DNA of 64,000 nucleotides. Origin: Caprella mutica. Taxonomy: Eukaryota; Arthropoda; Malacostraca; Amphipoda; Caprellidae. Positions 13,715 to 26,003 of this stretch are shown in pieces; position 1 is the first letter of the stretch, and every line of letters begins with the position of its first letter. The notes beneath the pieces are model-generated. The model saw only the letters and a list, made by a program, of their open reading frames with translations. It was not told the DNA's origin and ran no database searches. Location of the stretch: NCBI GenBank assembly GCA_947561585.1, contig CANNZV010000860.1, positions 1-64,000 of the forward strand. The letters are read 5' to 3'. A program made the position numbers and the translations under genes.

Positions 13715-14904
13715 TTGAAGACTCCTTCAATTAAATATATAAACTAATAAAATCTATTAGACATTACTCTATATTTTTAAATCATCAAAAGTAGACAATA
13801 TGACACGATTTGACCAGGATATACCATGACAATGAAGAACAATTTAATGTCTCATATGTACAATATGTAAGGTGGTACATACTCATATGTACATTATGTA
13901 AGGTGGTACACACTCATATGTACATTATGTAAGGTGGTACACACTACCTACATATCATGGTGGCCACATTGTATGTGTCAGAGCACATCGCAGTTGTCTC
14001 AGCACTACATTTCAGTCACCTTCACCGTGTGAGATGGAATAGGTACCAAATGAGTCAGTGAGCAATGGAAAGACTTTTTCAGGCAACATATTCAGAATTT
14101 CACAGAAAATTAGAAATTAAAGAACCCTATTTTGTTCATTCGAGAGAAAGCATGTACTACCCTTACTTACTACATGATATGCTGCACCTTCTTCAATAAG
14201 AGCTACATGGTGATTACTCAAATTATCAAATATATACATCAAGATTGAGAAGTGTGTGTTGGTTATAATCATTGAGTTATTCATTATTCAATAGAATAAG
14301 TTATTTCACTTGGAATTCAATTAATATTTTTTTTAATTATAATTAATTATAAGAGAAAATGTGGATTTAGATAGAAGATTTATGTCATGAATACTACAGT
14401 AGGTGATGCAAATAAACATTTATTAAATTACAAGTTAGTTACTATAATGAGGTAAATGAAGACTGTTAAGCAGTTGCTTTTCAGTTCAAAACACTAAATA
14501 ACAAGAAGTTATTAATAAGTCTATTGTTCCTAATGACCCATTGCATAGAAAATGCTTATGTAAACTCTATGTTATCATAAAATAGAGATGATGTAAATTA
14601 CAAATCATAAAATGGTATTTTATTATAAATAAATAATTTATAAATGATAGTTGATTATAATAAAATGTTGAGCAACTGAAATAAATTCTCTTTGAAAAGA
14701 TGTTTAGAAAAGTAAATGAAATCTCCTTAGCGAAGTCCGTAGATTTATGAAAGGATTTTCTCCACCCCTCATAAATATGGAATATTTCCACTGAAGAGGA
14801 TCATCGCGAACTTAAAAACAGCCAATTAAAATGTACAGCAAGAAAGAGTTGTGTTATTAAGAGGTTATTTTTAATTTCATTTTGCATAGCAAATAAGTTT
14901 TAAT
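13715..14904. other. AT-rich intergenic stretch with a 31-bp triplication
   Basis: No gene is recognised. Around 13850-13945 a unit of about 31 bp (CATATGTACATTATGTAAGG plus TGGTACACACT) occurs three times. The rest is AT-rich with no other structure I can defend. Confidence 0.6.
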
Positions 14905-15014
14905 TGACATCCATGATACCTGCGATGACCAATTAAAATTATATAATTATTTTTATCGATTTTTCTTATATGACCGAAGATGTGAAACCGACCGATAATT
15001 CGTAACTTACCCTA
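14905..15014. mobile_element. MITE fragment of the CTTCGGTCATATAAG family
   Basis: The right end TATGACCGAAGATGTGAAAC leading to CCGATAATTCGTAACTTACC matches the family seen at 17625, 17776, 42425 and 43950. The internal GATACCTGCGATGACCAATT also matches copies at 17870-17890. Only one end is clear. Confidence 0.65.
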
Positions 15015-16048
15015 CAGTGCGCATATAGAGCATGGTACATCGCACACATGTTTCTGAGTGATTACATTCACCGTTGCAGGGGGCACATCTGTACACAGTT
15101 ACAGGTGTTTGGCAGGTGTCAGCAGAAAAGATGTACGTATTGATGGGGAATTGCGTATTTGAGGGAAAATTAAATAGGAGAGATACTTTACTATCATAAT
15201 ACATGAGAGAATTTTAGAGTTATTAAATGAAAGATCACTTCAATGAAGTATATATTATATAAAGTAAACCAAGTATATCTTATAAAGTATACTAAATATA
15301 TATTTTATGAAGTAAACCAAATGTATGTTTTATAAAATACACCAACAATGTATTTTATAAATTATACCAACTTAAATAATTTAGTGAGTGAAGTTAACTA
15401 CCAACAGGAATATTTTTATTTATTTTCATTTAAATATCAAACTTCATGATTAATGAAGAGTAATATTTTAAAATTCCAATTCGATGTTTTTATTTTAATT
15501 AACTCCTTGGAATGTAGATGCATTATTTTAACACATTAATGTACAACAATCAAGGGGCTTTTCCTGAACTGTACCTAGAAGATATGAGGTATAAACAGCA
15601 ATCAAAAGAAGTGGCATATCACTCCCATTATCTCTACAATTAATTGCTGCAACCCTGCAAACAATTCCACATACACACGGTTACCATGTGGTTTAATGGT
15701 TACCATGTGGTTTAATGGTTACCTTGTGGTTTAATGGTTTTAATTTGGCAATACAGTATAAATATGTGTTATCCTCATTGAGTCAATCTAACCATTATAA
15801 AAACACATAATTAACATCTGGTTATTCCATTTTAAAACCATATAATAAAATCCATATTAAATAGATATTTAATACATGTTTAATTGCCATCATCATATCC
15901 ACATGTAAATAAGCATACTTATAACAGGTGTTTACCACATGTAATACATGATATCCATTTCCAAAAAGTATAGATGGTATACACATGATTTAAATGTGTA
16001 AGTCAGTAACATGGAATTGCTTACAGGGAAATCTCTACTCTATTGCAG
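15015..16048. other. AT-rich intergenic stretch with small degenerate repeats
   Basis: Bases 15238-15370 are a degenerate roughly 36-bp repeat (TTTTATAAAGTATACCAA-like). Bases 15680-15740 hold three copies of the 19-mer GGTTACCATGTGGTTTAAT. A polypyrimidine-rich tract ending in GCAG at 16048 fits a splice acceptor for the exon that follows. No other gene is seen. Confidence 0.55.
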
Positions 16049-16261
16049 TATTTAGACTCTAGAGTTGTAACAAGATGGAACAAAAAGTACCAAGAAATCA
16101 TAACCCCTCCACCTCACAACAAAGTGCCACTTTATTTATCATTGGAATACAGAGAAACAAAATTAAATTCCATTAACATTTTGCATCAGTTACTAAAACT
16201 TGGAATTTCGCAGAATATTCCCACGTTATTAAATCGGTGGGTCAAACACGGAGAAGTTTAA
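16049..16261 (+). CDS. Possible terminal coding exon, unrecognised protein
   Basis: I do not recognise this protein. A 70-residue open frame begins directly after a good acceptor (ATCTCTACTCTATTGCAG) in phase 0 and ends at TAA 16259-16261. The product starts YLDSRVVTRWNKKYQE, has a middle stretch with VPLYLSLEYRETK, and ends LLNRWVKHGEV. Its mixed, charged composition is unlike the translations of the surrounding AT-rich DNA, which is why I list it. There is no in-window upstream exon, no clear poly(A) signal and no domain match. It could instead be a fragment of a decayed retroelement or a chance frame. Confidence 0.35.
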   Translation, partial: YLDSRVVTRWNKKYQEIITPPPHNKVPLYLSLEYRETKLNSINILHQLLKLGISQNIPTLLNRWVKHGEV

Positions 16262-16443
16262 AGAGGAGCATTGATTGAAAGAGGAGAGGAGTTAGTGAGG
16301 AGAGGAGTCATTGAGAGGAGTCACAGGCTATCCAGTTAACAATTCATTCGATATCAATTCACAGCAATAACATCAAAGTAGTTGTATCAGCTCTAGATGT
16401 AATCTATGCAGTGATTTAAAATAATGTGAAGTACTACGGTGGA

Positions 16444-16731
16444 GTGAGCTCACACTGCCACGCCCATAAAGCTCAGTGAGTTTACACTGCTACGCCCATA
16501 AAGCTCAGTGAGTTTACACTGCCACGCCCATAAAGCTCAGTGAGTTTACACTGCCACGCCCATAAAGCTCAGTGAGTTTACACTGCCACGGCCATGAAGC
16601 TCAGTGAGTTTACACTGCCACGGCCATGAAGCTCAGTGAGTTTACACTGCCACGCCCATAAAGCTCAGTGAGCTTACACTGCCACGCCCACAAACCTCAA
16701 TGAGCTTACACTGCCACGCTCATGAAGCTCA
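16444..16731. repeat. 32-bp minisatellite, 9 copies
   Basis: Unit GTGAGTTTACACTGCC plus ACGCCCATAAAGCTCA. Single-base variants (GGCCATGAAG, CTCATGAAG) mark individual units. It lies about 180 bp past the possible exon. Confidence 0.95.
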
Positions 16732-16787
16732 GAATCTCATTGTCATTACTTACTTTTTGCATCTAGTGAGCTCATACTATCAATCTG

Positions 16788-16988
16788 ATTGAGCTTATTG
16801 AACTCGCACCATTGCATCGTGTTCATAGAGCTTAGTGAGCTCATGATCATTGAGCTTATTGAACTCACACCATTGCATCGTGTTCATAGAGCTTAGTGAG
16901 CTCATGATCATTGAGCTTATTGAACTCGCACCATTGCATCGTGTTCATAGAGCTTAGTGAGCTCATGATCATTGAGCTTAGTGAACTG
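16788..16988. repeat. 61-bp minisatellite, 3.3 copies
   Basis: Unit starts ATTGAGCTTATTGAACTCGC and ends TTAGTGAGCTCATGATC. The words GAGCTTA and GTGAGCTCA are shared with the preceding 32-bp array, suggesting derivation from the same ancestral sequence. Confidence 0.93.
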
Positions 16989-17624
16989 TTTAAGCTCAGG
17001 GAATCAGGTTAAGTGAGCTCACACATATATTTCCATTGAGCTTATTGAGCTTACACTGCCACGCCCATCCAAGTTCCTCACTAAATAGGGTACTATACCC
17101 AATTACCGGACAGTACCTTATTACCGGACACTGTACAGGACACACCACACTGTTGTGCCTAACATTCCATTGTGATATCATTGCTATGTTATTGTGATGT
17201 ACTGCTGATGTTATTGTGATGTACTGCTGATGTTATTGTGATGTACTGCTGATGTTCTTTGAGTGCATGCTGATAGTGCTTCCTACGGTGCAGAGTCAGT
17301 CATGCCGGCATGAGCACTTCACACCAATCAATGGCACAAGTGCGTCACACTAACACACTCTAGTCACCAGCACTAATAGTGTGTCAGTGACCAAAGAGCA
17401 CACTAATGTGTGTCAAAATAGTGAGTTATTGAAGTTACTTTCTCCAGGTAGATACAAACTAGTTAGTGTGTGTAGACACAGGCCACACCTGTACACACAC
17501 ACACACCTACACAGTGTGTGCACCTGACAGGGGGTGTGGCAAGTACAGTCACAGCACTGACTGCCTGAACAGTCACTGCTAGGGATAACACACTACTGAT
17601 ACACACTCTACACTTAGGCTAACT
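16989..17624. other. Mixed spacer with short repeats and an ATTACCGGAC motif
   Basis: Bases 17175-17250 carry about three copies of a 22-mer (GTTATTGTGATGTACTGCTGAT). Around 17100 the word ATTACCGGACAGTACC is followed by TTATTACCGGACACTG; ATTACCGGA also occurs at the ends of the foldback element at 46888-47938. Bases 17460-17530 are CA/TG-rich. No gene is seen. Confidence 0.55.
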
Positions 17625-17757
17625 TAGAAATTATTGGTCATTTTCACATCTTCGGTCATATAAAAATAACGATACCATAAACATTTTTTTTATTTTAATT
17701 TATTATTATACCGTGTTTCTTATGTGACCGAAGATGTGAAACCGACCGATAATTATG
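17625..17757. mobile_element. MITE, CTTCGGTCATATAAG family
   Basis: The left arm (AAATTATTGGTCATTTTCAC, then ATCTTCGGTCATATAA) is the inverted match of the right arm (TATGTGACCGAAGATGTGAA, then ACCGACCGATAATT). The spacer is AT-rich. It is short, non-coding and hairpin-forming. Confidence 0.8.
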
Positions 17758-17775
17758 GACACAAATGAATTAATG

Positions 17776-17978
17776 GAGTAACTTCCAAGTTATCGGACGG
17801 TTACATATTTTCGATCACGTGAGAAATATTTTGTAATTTAATAATTACCTCGTTATTTCAATTGGTAATCTTGCAGGTATCATGGATACCAATTAAAATA
17901 ACGAGTTAAATCAAATATTAATTTTATTTAATAGAAAAATGTGGAAGTGTTCGATAACTCGGAACTTACCCCCCTCTA
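17776..17978. mobile_element. MITE, diverged CTTCGGTCATATAAG family
   Basis: Ends GGAGTAACTTCCAAGTTATC and (reverse complement) GGGGTAAGTTCCGAGTTATC form an imperfect terminal inverted repeat. A second inverted repeat (CGTTATTTCAATTGGTA against TACCAATTAAAATAACG) surrounds CTTGCAGGTATCATGGA in the middle. Confidence 0.75.
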
Positions 17979-18295
17979 AAAGAAAAGTTGTTTTCTGCTT
18001 GTTGTGTAGGATAATGTTATGAACTACATTTGCTTTAGAGGCATGTGACCCAGTTAAGATGGTAGGAAGTGTCAGCCTTATTATCTCACATGGCTGATAT
18101 AGTGGCGACATGAAGGCATTGCTTCAACTACACCTAAATAAAACAATTTGCTACTGGAATGAACTGGTAAGTTATTTCAAGCTTTCTGATAACTTATAAC
18201 AATTCACTTTAATTTATCAGTTGATTCAGGTATAATGAACATTTCTCTTTCTTAATTAGTAATCAGGGAAAAGTATTAGTACTGTTACTATATAC

Positions 18296-19775
18296 AGTGT
18301 GTTCTATCAGGAATGACATTTATAAATCGCGAATTAGAAGAACTTAAAATTGGTCAGATGCCATTATGTAGACGCATCACTTTATAGGGTAAGAATAGAT
18401 TTTTATGATTATTAAACATTTATTGTCCAATATCGTATGAGGCACATCTCCTGAAGCCCCACTAAAGTTGTTGAAAACGACCCCCTCCAGCCTGAAGATT
18501 CTTGCAAACGTTCTTTGAAGTCTCCTTATTACATCTTTCGGCGAAGCTTTGAACACATTGTAGATTTAATTTAAAGTGAATTGTTATAAAGTAAAAGTTA
18601 TAAAAAGGCATGAAATAACTTATCAATTTATCCCATGCAACTAATTGTTTTATTGAAGATTCAAAGGAATCTGTTTCTTCACTATAAACTCGAATTTGCG
18701 CAGCGGCCAAGAAGTGAAAGTCCAAAAGGTGGAGATCTGGACTGTGGTGCTGGCCAGGGATTTTCCGTTCTTCTGCCATTAACTCGACTTCAAAACTTTC
18801 ATTAGGAAATTTTAAAGCTGCAGTTGTGCAATATGGTAGAGCACCGTCTTGCATCCACCAAAAGGAAGAACGAGTTGCAGAATGGTGCAACCTGGGCCAA
18901 ATAATATCTTGCAGCAATCAGAGGTATGAAACACCATTAACCGATGACAAGTTGCCATCATCGTCCAGAAATGCATAAACGATTAGAACTATTCCATTAA
19001 TAATGGCAATATCATACCTATCAATGCTCTCATTTATGTGTTCGCAGATATTTAGAGTATTTTCATTAGTCCACTCTTCGTCGTTTCATTGATGTTGTTT
19101 TTTGACGGAGGCCAAATAATTTCTCGTCAGTGCAAACGATTCTAACGACAATGTTTGATTATTGCTGCAGAATCCACTGGTAAAACTGCCTTCTTTGTTT
19201 TTTTGTGAGCATCATTTAATAGTTGAACTGAAGAGTAATGATAAAATTGGAAACGAAGTACATGTTTAACGATCCTCCACAACGTAGTTTTGGTGGGTGA
19301 AATCTGCTGAGAAGCTTTTCTGAGAGAACAATTGGGGGTTTCTTCAAAGAAACTCTTCACCTCCTGAATAACTGCTTCTGTTCTTTTTGGTTTTGTTTTC
19401 ATTTGCTTTTTAACCAGTCTCATTGAAAAGATCACAAACTCTTGTGAACTGTTCCAGGTGGTAATTTAGATTTAGCCACTGATCTTGATGAGAATCATAA
19501 ATTCTCGGTGTACTGCTGAAGGAGAAGGTGTTTTGGCAAACTGCAGGACGATCCATTTCTTCTCAAGTTCAGAAAAAATATTTCAGGTTGAAGATCACTG
19601 CGAATTTTTATAGGGTGATAGAAATCCACTTTTTATGAACAAAATGGCGTAAATATAATACGACTCGAAGGTGTGTAGACGTTTCGTCGACGTAACGTCC
19701 TTTTAACGAACTTGAACCATTTAAGTTTCCCAATTCGCAATTTAAAAATGACGCTTCTTGTAACGCAGTGTACAC
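18296..19775 (-). pseudogene. Decayed mariner/Tc-like transposon with broken transposase
   Basis: The minus strand carries two remnants of one transposase. An N-terminal part (19435-19142) has a helix-turn-helix-like stretch, NCSLRKASQQISPTKTTLWR. A C-terminal part (18917-18462) has WWMQDGALPY followed by HHSPDLHLLDFHFLAAAQIR, matching the WxQDGAPxH and SPDLxxLDFxLW signatures of the IS630-Tc1-mariner superfamily. Frameshifts and stops separate them, so it is inactive. Terminal repeats are visible: GTGTTCTATCAGGAATGACA near 18300 and, inverted, its relative near 19745-19770. Upstream of the C-terminal part, DDDGNLSSVNGVSYL is also in keeping with this family. Confidence 0.8.
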
Positions 19776-21891
19776 TGCACATCTACTGCAGGTAAGATGA
19801 ATACTGTCTAATCAATGCATCTCATACAAATGCAAAAGTTACTAATTGTTCACCCCATAACAACAGTTCGTATGGGTATTAGGTATAGTTATATAATTAT
19901 TGCGAAGCTAGGAGTGCATTCTAAATAGCGACTGCCTCTATATCCTATATGCTTAATGAACAGAAAAAACTGCACTGCAGCACGTATGCAGGTTACAGAT
20001 AATTAATCGCGTAACTGGTTTAGAAACTCATACTGATAATCAATAGCTTCAATCATTAAATTGAAATCAAAATCTAGTACCAGAATAATATTTCAGAAAT
20101 AAAAATGAATAGTGAAATGTATGAATAGTGAAATGTATTTTATGATACATTTCACTATTTTATAATAGTGAAATGTATGAATATGCACAGTAAGATGTAC
20201 ATATACTAATAATAGTACCATAAATAACTATATAAAGTTCTCAATCATTGCAAAATATTTCAGTCTGAATATTAATTTTCGGTTGAAATTATAATCTTGT
20301 GACAATTTTTAATATTATTAATTGGAGCAAATAGTTCAGTAACCTTTATGGTAATTATTTTTAAGTTTTCAAGTTTAGAGTAAATGAAGTTTTAATACAA
20401 AGAAACTGGAGGGGGTCGTTATAAATGATGTCCGGGGTCGTTATAAATGATGTCAGGGGTCGTTATAATGACAGACATGCGAGCTACTGACAATTATACC
20501 CCATCTATATATTGAACAATCTGCTAAATTTTATAGTACAATTATGCAGCTATACAAGGTACAAAAGGATCTAATATTAGAAACATCATAAATACTAATT
20601 CATCACAAATAAGTAACATCTAATTTATTTAGAGGGGAGTGTTGCAGTGTTCGTAAAGTGGGTGTTAGCGTATAGGTTATGAAGCTATGTGACTGTTATT
20701 CATATGTTTTGCACCTATAGCAGACTGGTTAAGAAGTTTTTGATATAAAAGTGGTGTACTTAAGTATTAGACTATAGGTAATAATTCCCTCCGTGTGTCA
20801 CACTTTTATTTAGAAACTCAAATTAAATAGAAAAATTATTAACATTGTTTAGCTATTACTTTTTTCCTATTGTGGTCGGTCGGTCCGTCACAAAATGATT
20901 TAAACAGTCAACAGCGCCTTATGAAGTTGGTGGAAAATAAACGAGATCAAAGAAACACAAATTAATAGGAAAAACTAATATTTTGTGACAGTATCATTGA
21001 TACGGGTAAAAAGAGTTAACCCTATGCATATAAATATTGTATGTATTTAATTGAACTCTCAAATAATTATCAACAGGTACTGTACTGGTCTACATAATAC
21101 CAATGCTATAGAAAGGGAGGCCAATTTTTTACAGTCAAAGGTTGACATTTAAAAGAACTCTACAAAGTAGAATGGTAAATAATAATAATATAGATGGTTA
21201 AAGGATTTATAGTGTATAGTTATATTATAGCATATACTATAGATGGTTAAGGTATCTATAGTTATTTATAGGCTATAGTTTGTCTTTGATAAATGTTAAG
21301 AAATAAAGCGTCATCCATCGAATGTTCGATCAAACGAATTTTAATCTAAAAAAACTATTTTCTCTGAAAATGTTTAGTTTAGTCAGAAATATTTCATATA
21401 ATTAACTAGCAATTAACTATGATAGTATGTTAATATAGCATCATGATTTTCAAAAATTTAACTAAAATCCATATCTTATCTGTAGTAAAATCACCCTGTG
21501 TACTAATATAATTATACTAATATAAATACAATAATAATTTAATACATAATTAAATATATTAAATGACTAAAATAATTGTCAGGATAACAGAAAAAATCGA
21601 AGTAACAAGAATCCGAGATGTAAACAATCAAGGATTTAAAAAAATCCGAGTTTACAAAAGAAAACGGGGGAATATCCAGATATATAGAAACATCGCATTT
21701 TCTATTTAAAACACACAGAAACTTTTATTTACAAATCTGGATAACGAAAAAATCCGAATATTTCTTTAAAAATCTGATAATTTTTAAAATAACGAAAAAG
21801 GTACAATCTGTTATTTTTGACGGGCAACTCACTAGTTATTGGTATTTTAGAGGAGAAAATTTATTGTGAAATATTACCAGTGCGAAATATG
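19776..21891. other. AT-rich intergenic stretch with small repeats and a hairpin
   Basis: No gene is recognised. A hairpin with 15-bp arms (AATAGTGAAATGTAT against ATACATTTCACTATT) lies at about 20123-20158, with further direct copies of GTGAAATGTATGAATA beside it. Three tandem copies of GGGGTCGTTATAAATGATGTC-like units lie at 20412-20475. Near 20655, AAGTGGGTGTTAGCG matches one end of the AAGTGGGYGTTAAC hairpin family seen at 25735, 32322, 32599 and 34327. The rest shows nothing. Confidence 0.55.
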
Positions 21892-24174
21892 TTGAGTGAG
21901 GTAGCAATAAGTTCACTGAGTGAGGTAGCAATAAGTTCACAGAGTGAGGCAGCTATAAGTTCACTGAGTGAGGTAGCAATAAGTTCACAGAGTGAGGCAG
22001 CAATAAGTTCACTGAGTGAGGCAGCAATAAGTTCACTGAGTGAGGTAGCAATAAGGTCACAGAGTGAGGCAGCAATAAGTTCACAGAGTGAGGTAGCAAT
22101 AAGTTCACAGAGTGAGGTAGCAATAAGTTCACAGAGTGAGGTAGCAATAAGTTCACTGAGTGAGGCAGCAATAAGTTCACTGGATGAGGTAGCAATAAGT
22201 TCACTGAGTGAGGTAGCAATAAGTTCACTGAGTGAGGTAGCAATAAGTTCACTGAGTGAGGTAGCAATAAGTTCACTGAGTGAGGTAGCAATAAGTTCAC
22301 TGAGTGAGGCAGCAATAAGTTCACTGAGTGAGGTAGCAATAAGTTCACTGAGTGAGGCAGCAATAAGTTCACTGAGTGAGGTAGCAATAAGTTCACAGAG
22401 TGAGGTAGCAATAAGTTCACTGAGTGAGGCAGCAATAAGTTCACTGGATGAGGTAGCAATAAGTTCACAGAGTGAGGTAGCAATAAGTTCACTGAGTGAG
22501 GTAGCAATAAGTTCACTGAGTGAGGTAGCAATAAGTTCACAGAGTGAGGTAGCAATAAGTTCACTGAGTGAGGCAGCAATAAGTTCACTGGATGAGGTAG
22601 CAATAAGTTCACAGAGTGAGGTAGCAATAAGTTCACTGAGTGAGGTAGCAATAAGTTCACTGAGTGAGGTAGCAATAAGTTCACAGAGTGAGGTAGCAAT
22701 AAGTTCACTGAGTGAGGCAGCAATAAGTTCACTGGATGAGGTAGCAATAAGTTCACTGAGTGAGGTAGCAATAAGTTCACTGAGTGAGGCAGCAATAAGT
22801 TCACTGAGTGAGGCAGCAATAAGTTCACTGAGTGAGGTAGCAATAAGTTCACAGAGTGAGGTAGCAATAAGTTCACAGAGTGAGGTAGCAATAAGTTCAC
22901 TGAGTGAGGTAGCAATAAGTTCACTGAGTGAGGTAGCAATAAGTTCACAGAGTGAGGTAGCAATAAGTTCACAGAGTGAGGTAGCAATAAGTTCACAGAG
23001 TGAGGTAGCAATAAGTTCACTGAGTGAGGTAGCAATAAGTTCACAGAGTGAGGTAGCAATAAGTTCACAGAGTGAGGTAGCAATAAGTTCACAGAGTGAG
23101 GCAGCAATAAGTTAACTGAGTGAGGTAGCAATAAGTTCACTGAGTGAGGTAGCAATAAGTTCACAGAGTGAGGTAGCAATAAGTTCACAGAGTGAGGTAG
23201 CAATAAGTTCACAGAGTGAGGTAGCAATAAGTTCACAGAGTGAGGTAGCAATAAGTTCACAGAGTGAGGCAGCAATAAGTTCACTGAGTGAGGCAGCAAT
23301 AAGTTCACTGAGTGAGGTAGCAATAAGTTCACAGAGTGAGGTAGCAATAAGTTCACAGAGTGAGGTAGCAATAAGTTCACAGAGTGAGGTAGCAATAAGT
23401 TCACAGAGTGAGGTAGCAATAAGTTCACAGAGTGAGGTAGCAATAAGTTCACAGAGTGAGGCAGCAATAAGTTCACTGAGTGAGGTAGCAATAAGTTCAC
23501 TGAGTGAGGCAGCAATAAGTTCACTGAGTGAGGTAGCAATAAGTTCACTGAGTGAGGTAGCAATAAGTTCACAGAGTGAGGTAGCAATAAGTTCACAGAG
23601 TGAGGTAGCAATAAGTTCACAGAGTGAGGCAGCAATAAGTTCACTGAGTGAGGCAGCAATAAGTTCACTGAGTGAGGCAGCAATAAGTTCACAGAGTGAG
23701 GTAGCAATAAGTTCACAGAGTGAGGCAGCAATAAGTTCACAGAGTGAGGTAGCAATAAGTTCACAGAGTGAGGTAGCAATAAGTTCACAGAGTGAGGTAG
23801 CAATAAGTTCACAGAGTGAGGTAGCAATAAGTTCACAGAGTGAGGTAGCAATAAGTTCACAGAGTGAGGCAGCAATAAGTTCACAGAGTGAGGTAGCAAT
23901 AAGTTCACAGAGTGAGGTAGCAATAAGTTCACAGAGTGAGGTAGCAATAAGTTCACAGAGTGAGGTAGCAATAAGTTCACAGAGTGAGGTAGCAATAAGT
24001 TCCCAGAGTGAGGTAGCAATAAGTTCACAGAGTGAGGTAGCAATAAGTTCACAGAGTGAGGTAGCAATAAGTTCACAGAGTGAGGTAGCAATAAGTTCAC
24101 AGAGTGAGGTAGCAATAAGTTCACAGAGTGAGGTAGCAATAAGTTCACAGAGTGAGGTAGCAATAAGTTCACAG
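21892..24174. repeat. 24-bp minisatellite, about 95 copies
   Basis: Unit AGTTCACTGAGTGAGG plus TAGCAATA. The main variants are CACTGAG/CACAGAG, GAGGTAG/GAGGCAG and CTGGATGAGG; the left half is rich in CTGAG and the right half in CAGAG. Because 24 is a multiple of three, frames stay open across the array on both strands: a plus frame of 432 codons (SEVAISSL repeats) from 21817 and a minus frame of 739 codons (NLLLPHSV repeats) from 24172. Neither has a recognisable domain, splice context or conserved flank, so I call the region a minisatellite, not a gene. Confidence 0.96.
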
Positions 24175-25299
24175 AGGTTTTAGAGAATATAGTTATTGTA
24201 CCGTGGATCTATAATGCCTAGATATCAATCTACTGATGCCAGTGTGTCAATATACAAACTAATGATGTCTGTGTACATCTATTGGGCACACTGACAAGGT
24301 GCTTCTAGCAAACACTTGTGGCTCTACCACCTCATGATTGTTGTTGTTGAGCAACCAAATAGGTATGTACCTTCAAAAATGTGCTACGAATTGTTAGAAG
24401 CACAGAAAAAAAAAAAAAAAATTCACATACAACAAAATAGTTACAAGATGAGAATGAGAAGTTATTATAAAATGAAGAAGATGATTCAGCACATTTTAGT
24501 AGACCACAAGGCAGAGCGAAGAAGTTCAAAATATCAGCTACTGTACTTTTTATACTTTGACTGAAATGCGAACAAATTACTTCTGAACATTAGTAATAAA
24601 ATAACATGGAATTTAATTTATTTCAAAAGGTCTTATTAGTCTTATAAATTTTACAATTACGCCATCTAGTGGTGAAAACCACAATCTCTGAGCGTGCGTT
24701 TGTCCCGTTTGTGTTGTACAGAAACTAGATTGTACAGAAAAGAATGCCTAAGATTATATTTCACCAGTGTCAATATTTATATACTTTATTAATTAAACTT
24801 TTTGAATAATAAAACTACAGATAGTTTCAATCTCGTTCTTTATATATTCTTTATTCAATTATTATTCTATAGTTATTATCCTGTTTTTTCCCCTAAATTA
24901 ATCTCGAAGAATAAAAAACTTTAGATAAAATATAAATTTTAATTCTACTATATTGATAAGCTAATTTGTTTTTTCTTACTATAGTTCAATGGTAAAGATC
25001 ACAAGTAAGAATCCATTAAATACATCTTAGTATTTATTTAAATCTAATTTTTTCCATTGATGATAAAGTTGAACTAGTATTTGTTAAGACTAGTTAAATG
25101 CAAGGTGACATGTCAGCTCTAGCACTATTAACACGTCTATTAGTACTATCTCTAGATAAGATATATCTACACTAATATCTATCATCTAATGGACTATATC
25201 ACAGTTGTCTCAAGGTAAAATGACAGATGAAACACTGATAAGAAATGCCTAACGGCGTGATAGTTACTATGACTCTATTCTCATAATCACTAACTACTT

Positions 25300-25392
25300 A
25301 GGAAGTTATGGTGGGGCCAAAGGAGATTAAGAGAGAAAGGTATGGTTGTTATCCCCCATAATCTTCTATGGCCCCACCATGACTTTCTCCAA
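25300..25392. mobile_element. Small hairpin element (MITE-like)
   Basis: The left arm GAAGTTATGGTGGGGCCA continues into AAAGGAGATTA; the right arm, reversed, reads GAAAGTCATGGTGGGGCCA followed by a matching AGAAGATTATG. The arms are about 35 bp around a short loop. It resembles 6907-6985. Confidence 0.6.
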
Positions 25393-25734
25393 ATACTAAG
25401 TGTTATAGTGTTCTCTTTAGACGATGAATTAAACCATGATTTAGTAAGTAAAATCGATGTTTTTGCACGATGTAAGTTAAAAAATAATATTAAACTAGAA
25501 TTTCCTGAAGAGTTTTGCATGTGAAATGCATAGGCTTACCATATTACTAATAACACTACTAGTTACCATTACTGCTCTTTGCGCTACTTCTATCTGCTTC
25601 TAGAACAACAGCAATGGTTAATAGCGTTAACAACTTAATTTCTTTTGAAGACTTATCTTTGAGTGACTAAAAAGTGTCAAAGAGTCAGAAGCTGCACAAC
25701 AAGCACCAGCCTTGACATTATCAGACTGCAGTGC

Positions 25735-25865
25735 TGGTAACGTACAGCACTCAGACACTCACACTACTGGCAAAGTGAGTGCTGACATAGGATACGATAG
25801 GCCAATCAGTAAGTTACAAAGGTCAGATTGGTTAATGACCTAAGGGAACGCCCACTTTAACCTCT
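25735..25865. mobile_element. Inverted-repeat element, AAGTGGGYGTTAAC family
   Basis: GCAAAGTGAGTGCTGACATAGG on the left faces GAACGCCCACTTTAACC on the right. The interior has AGGTCAGATTGGTTAATGACC, like the copy at 34327 (AAAGGTCAGATTGGTAGTG). Confidence 0.5.
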
Positions 25866-26003
25866 GTTTATAATGTAGCGAAATGATGAATATTTATAAT
25901 ATACATCAAAAAGTTGTGGATTATTCTGTGTATTTTAGATATTCCTAAAGTTTGCCTACTGCCTACGTAGGTAGGGCATGACCTACAGAAAGGTCACAAG
26001 AAT

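Larger units (their letters stand above)
24175..26003. other. AT-rich intergenic stretch
   Basis: A poly(A) run lies at about 24407-24420. A hairpin element is at 25300-25392 and an inverted-repeat element at 25735-25865 (listed separately). No convincing gene is seen; the frames on both strands near 24316-24564 and 25290-25524 overlap each other and lack support. Confidence 0.5.

Noticed and set aside
21817..24172. Large open frames of 432 and 739 codons on opposite strands
   Set aside because: They are translations of a 24-bp array, open because the unit length is divisible by three; no start context, domain or exon structure supports a gene.
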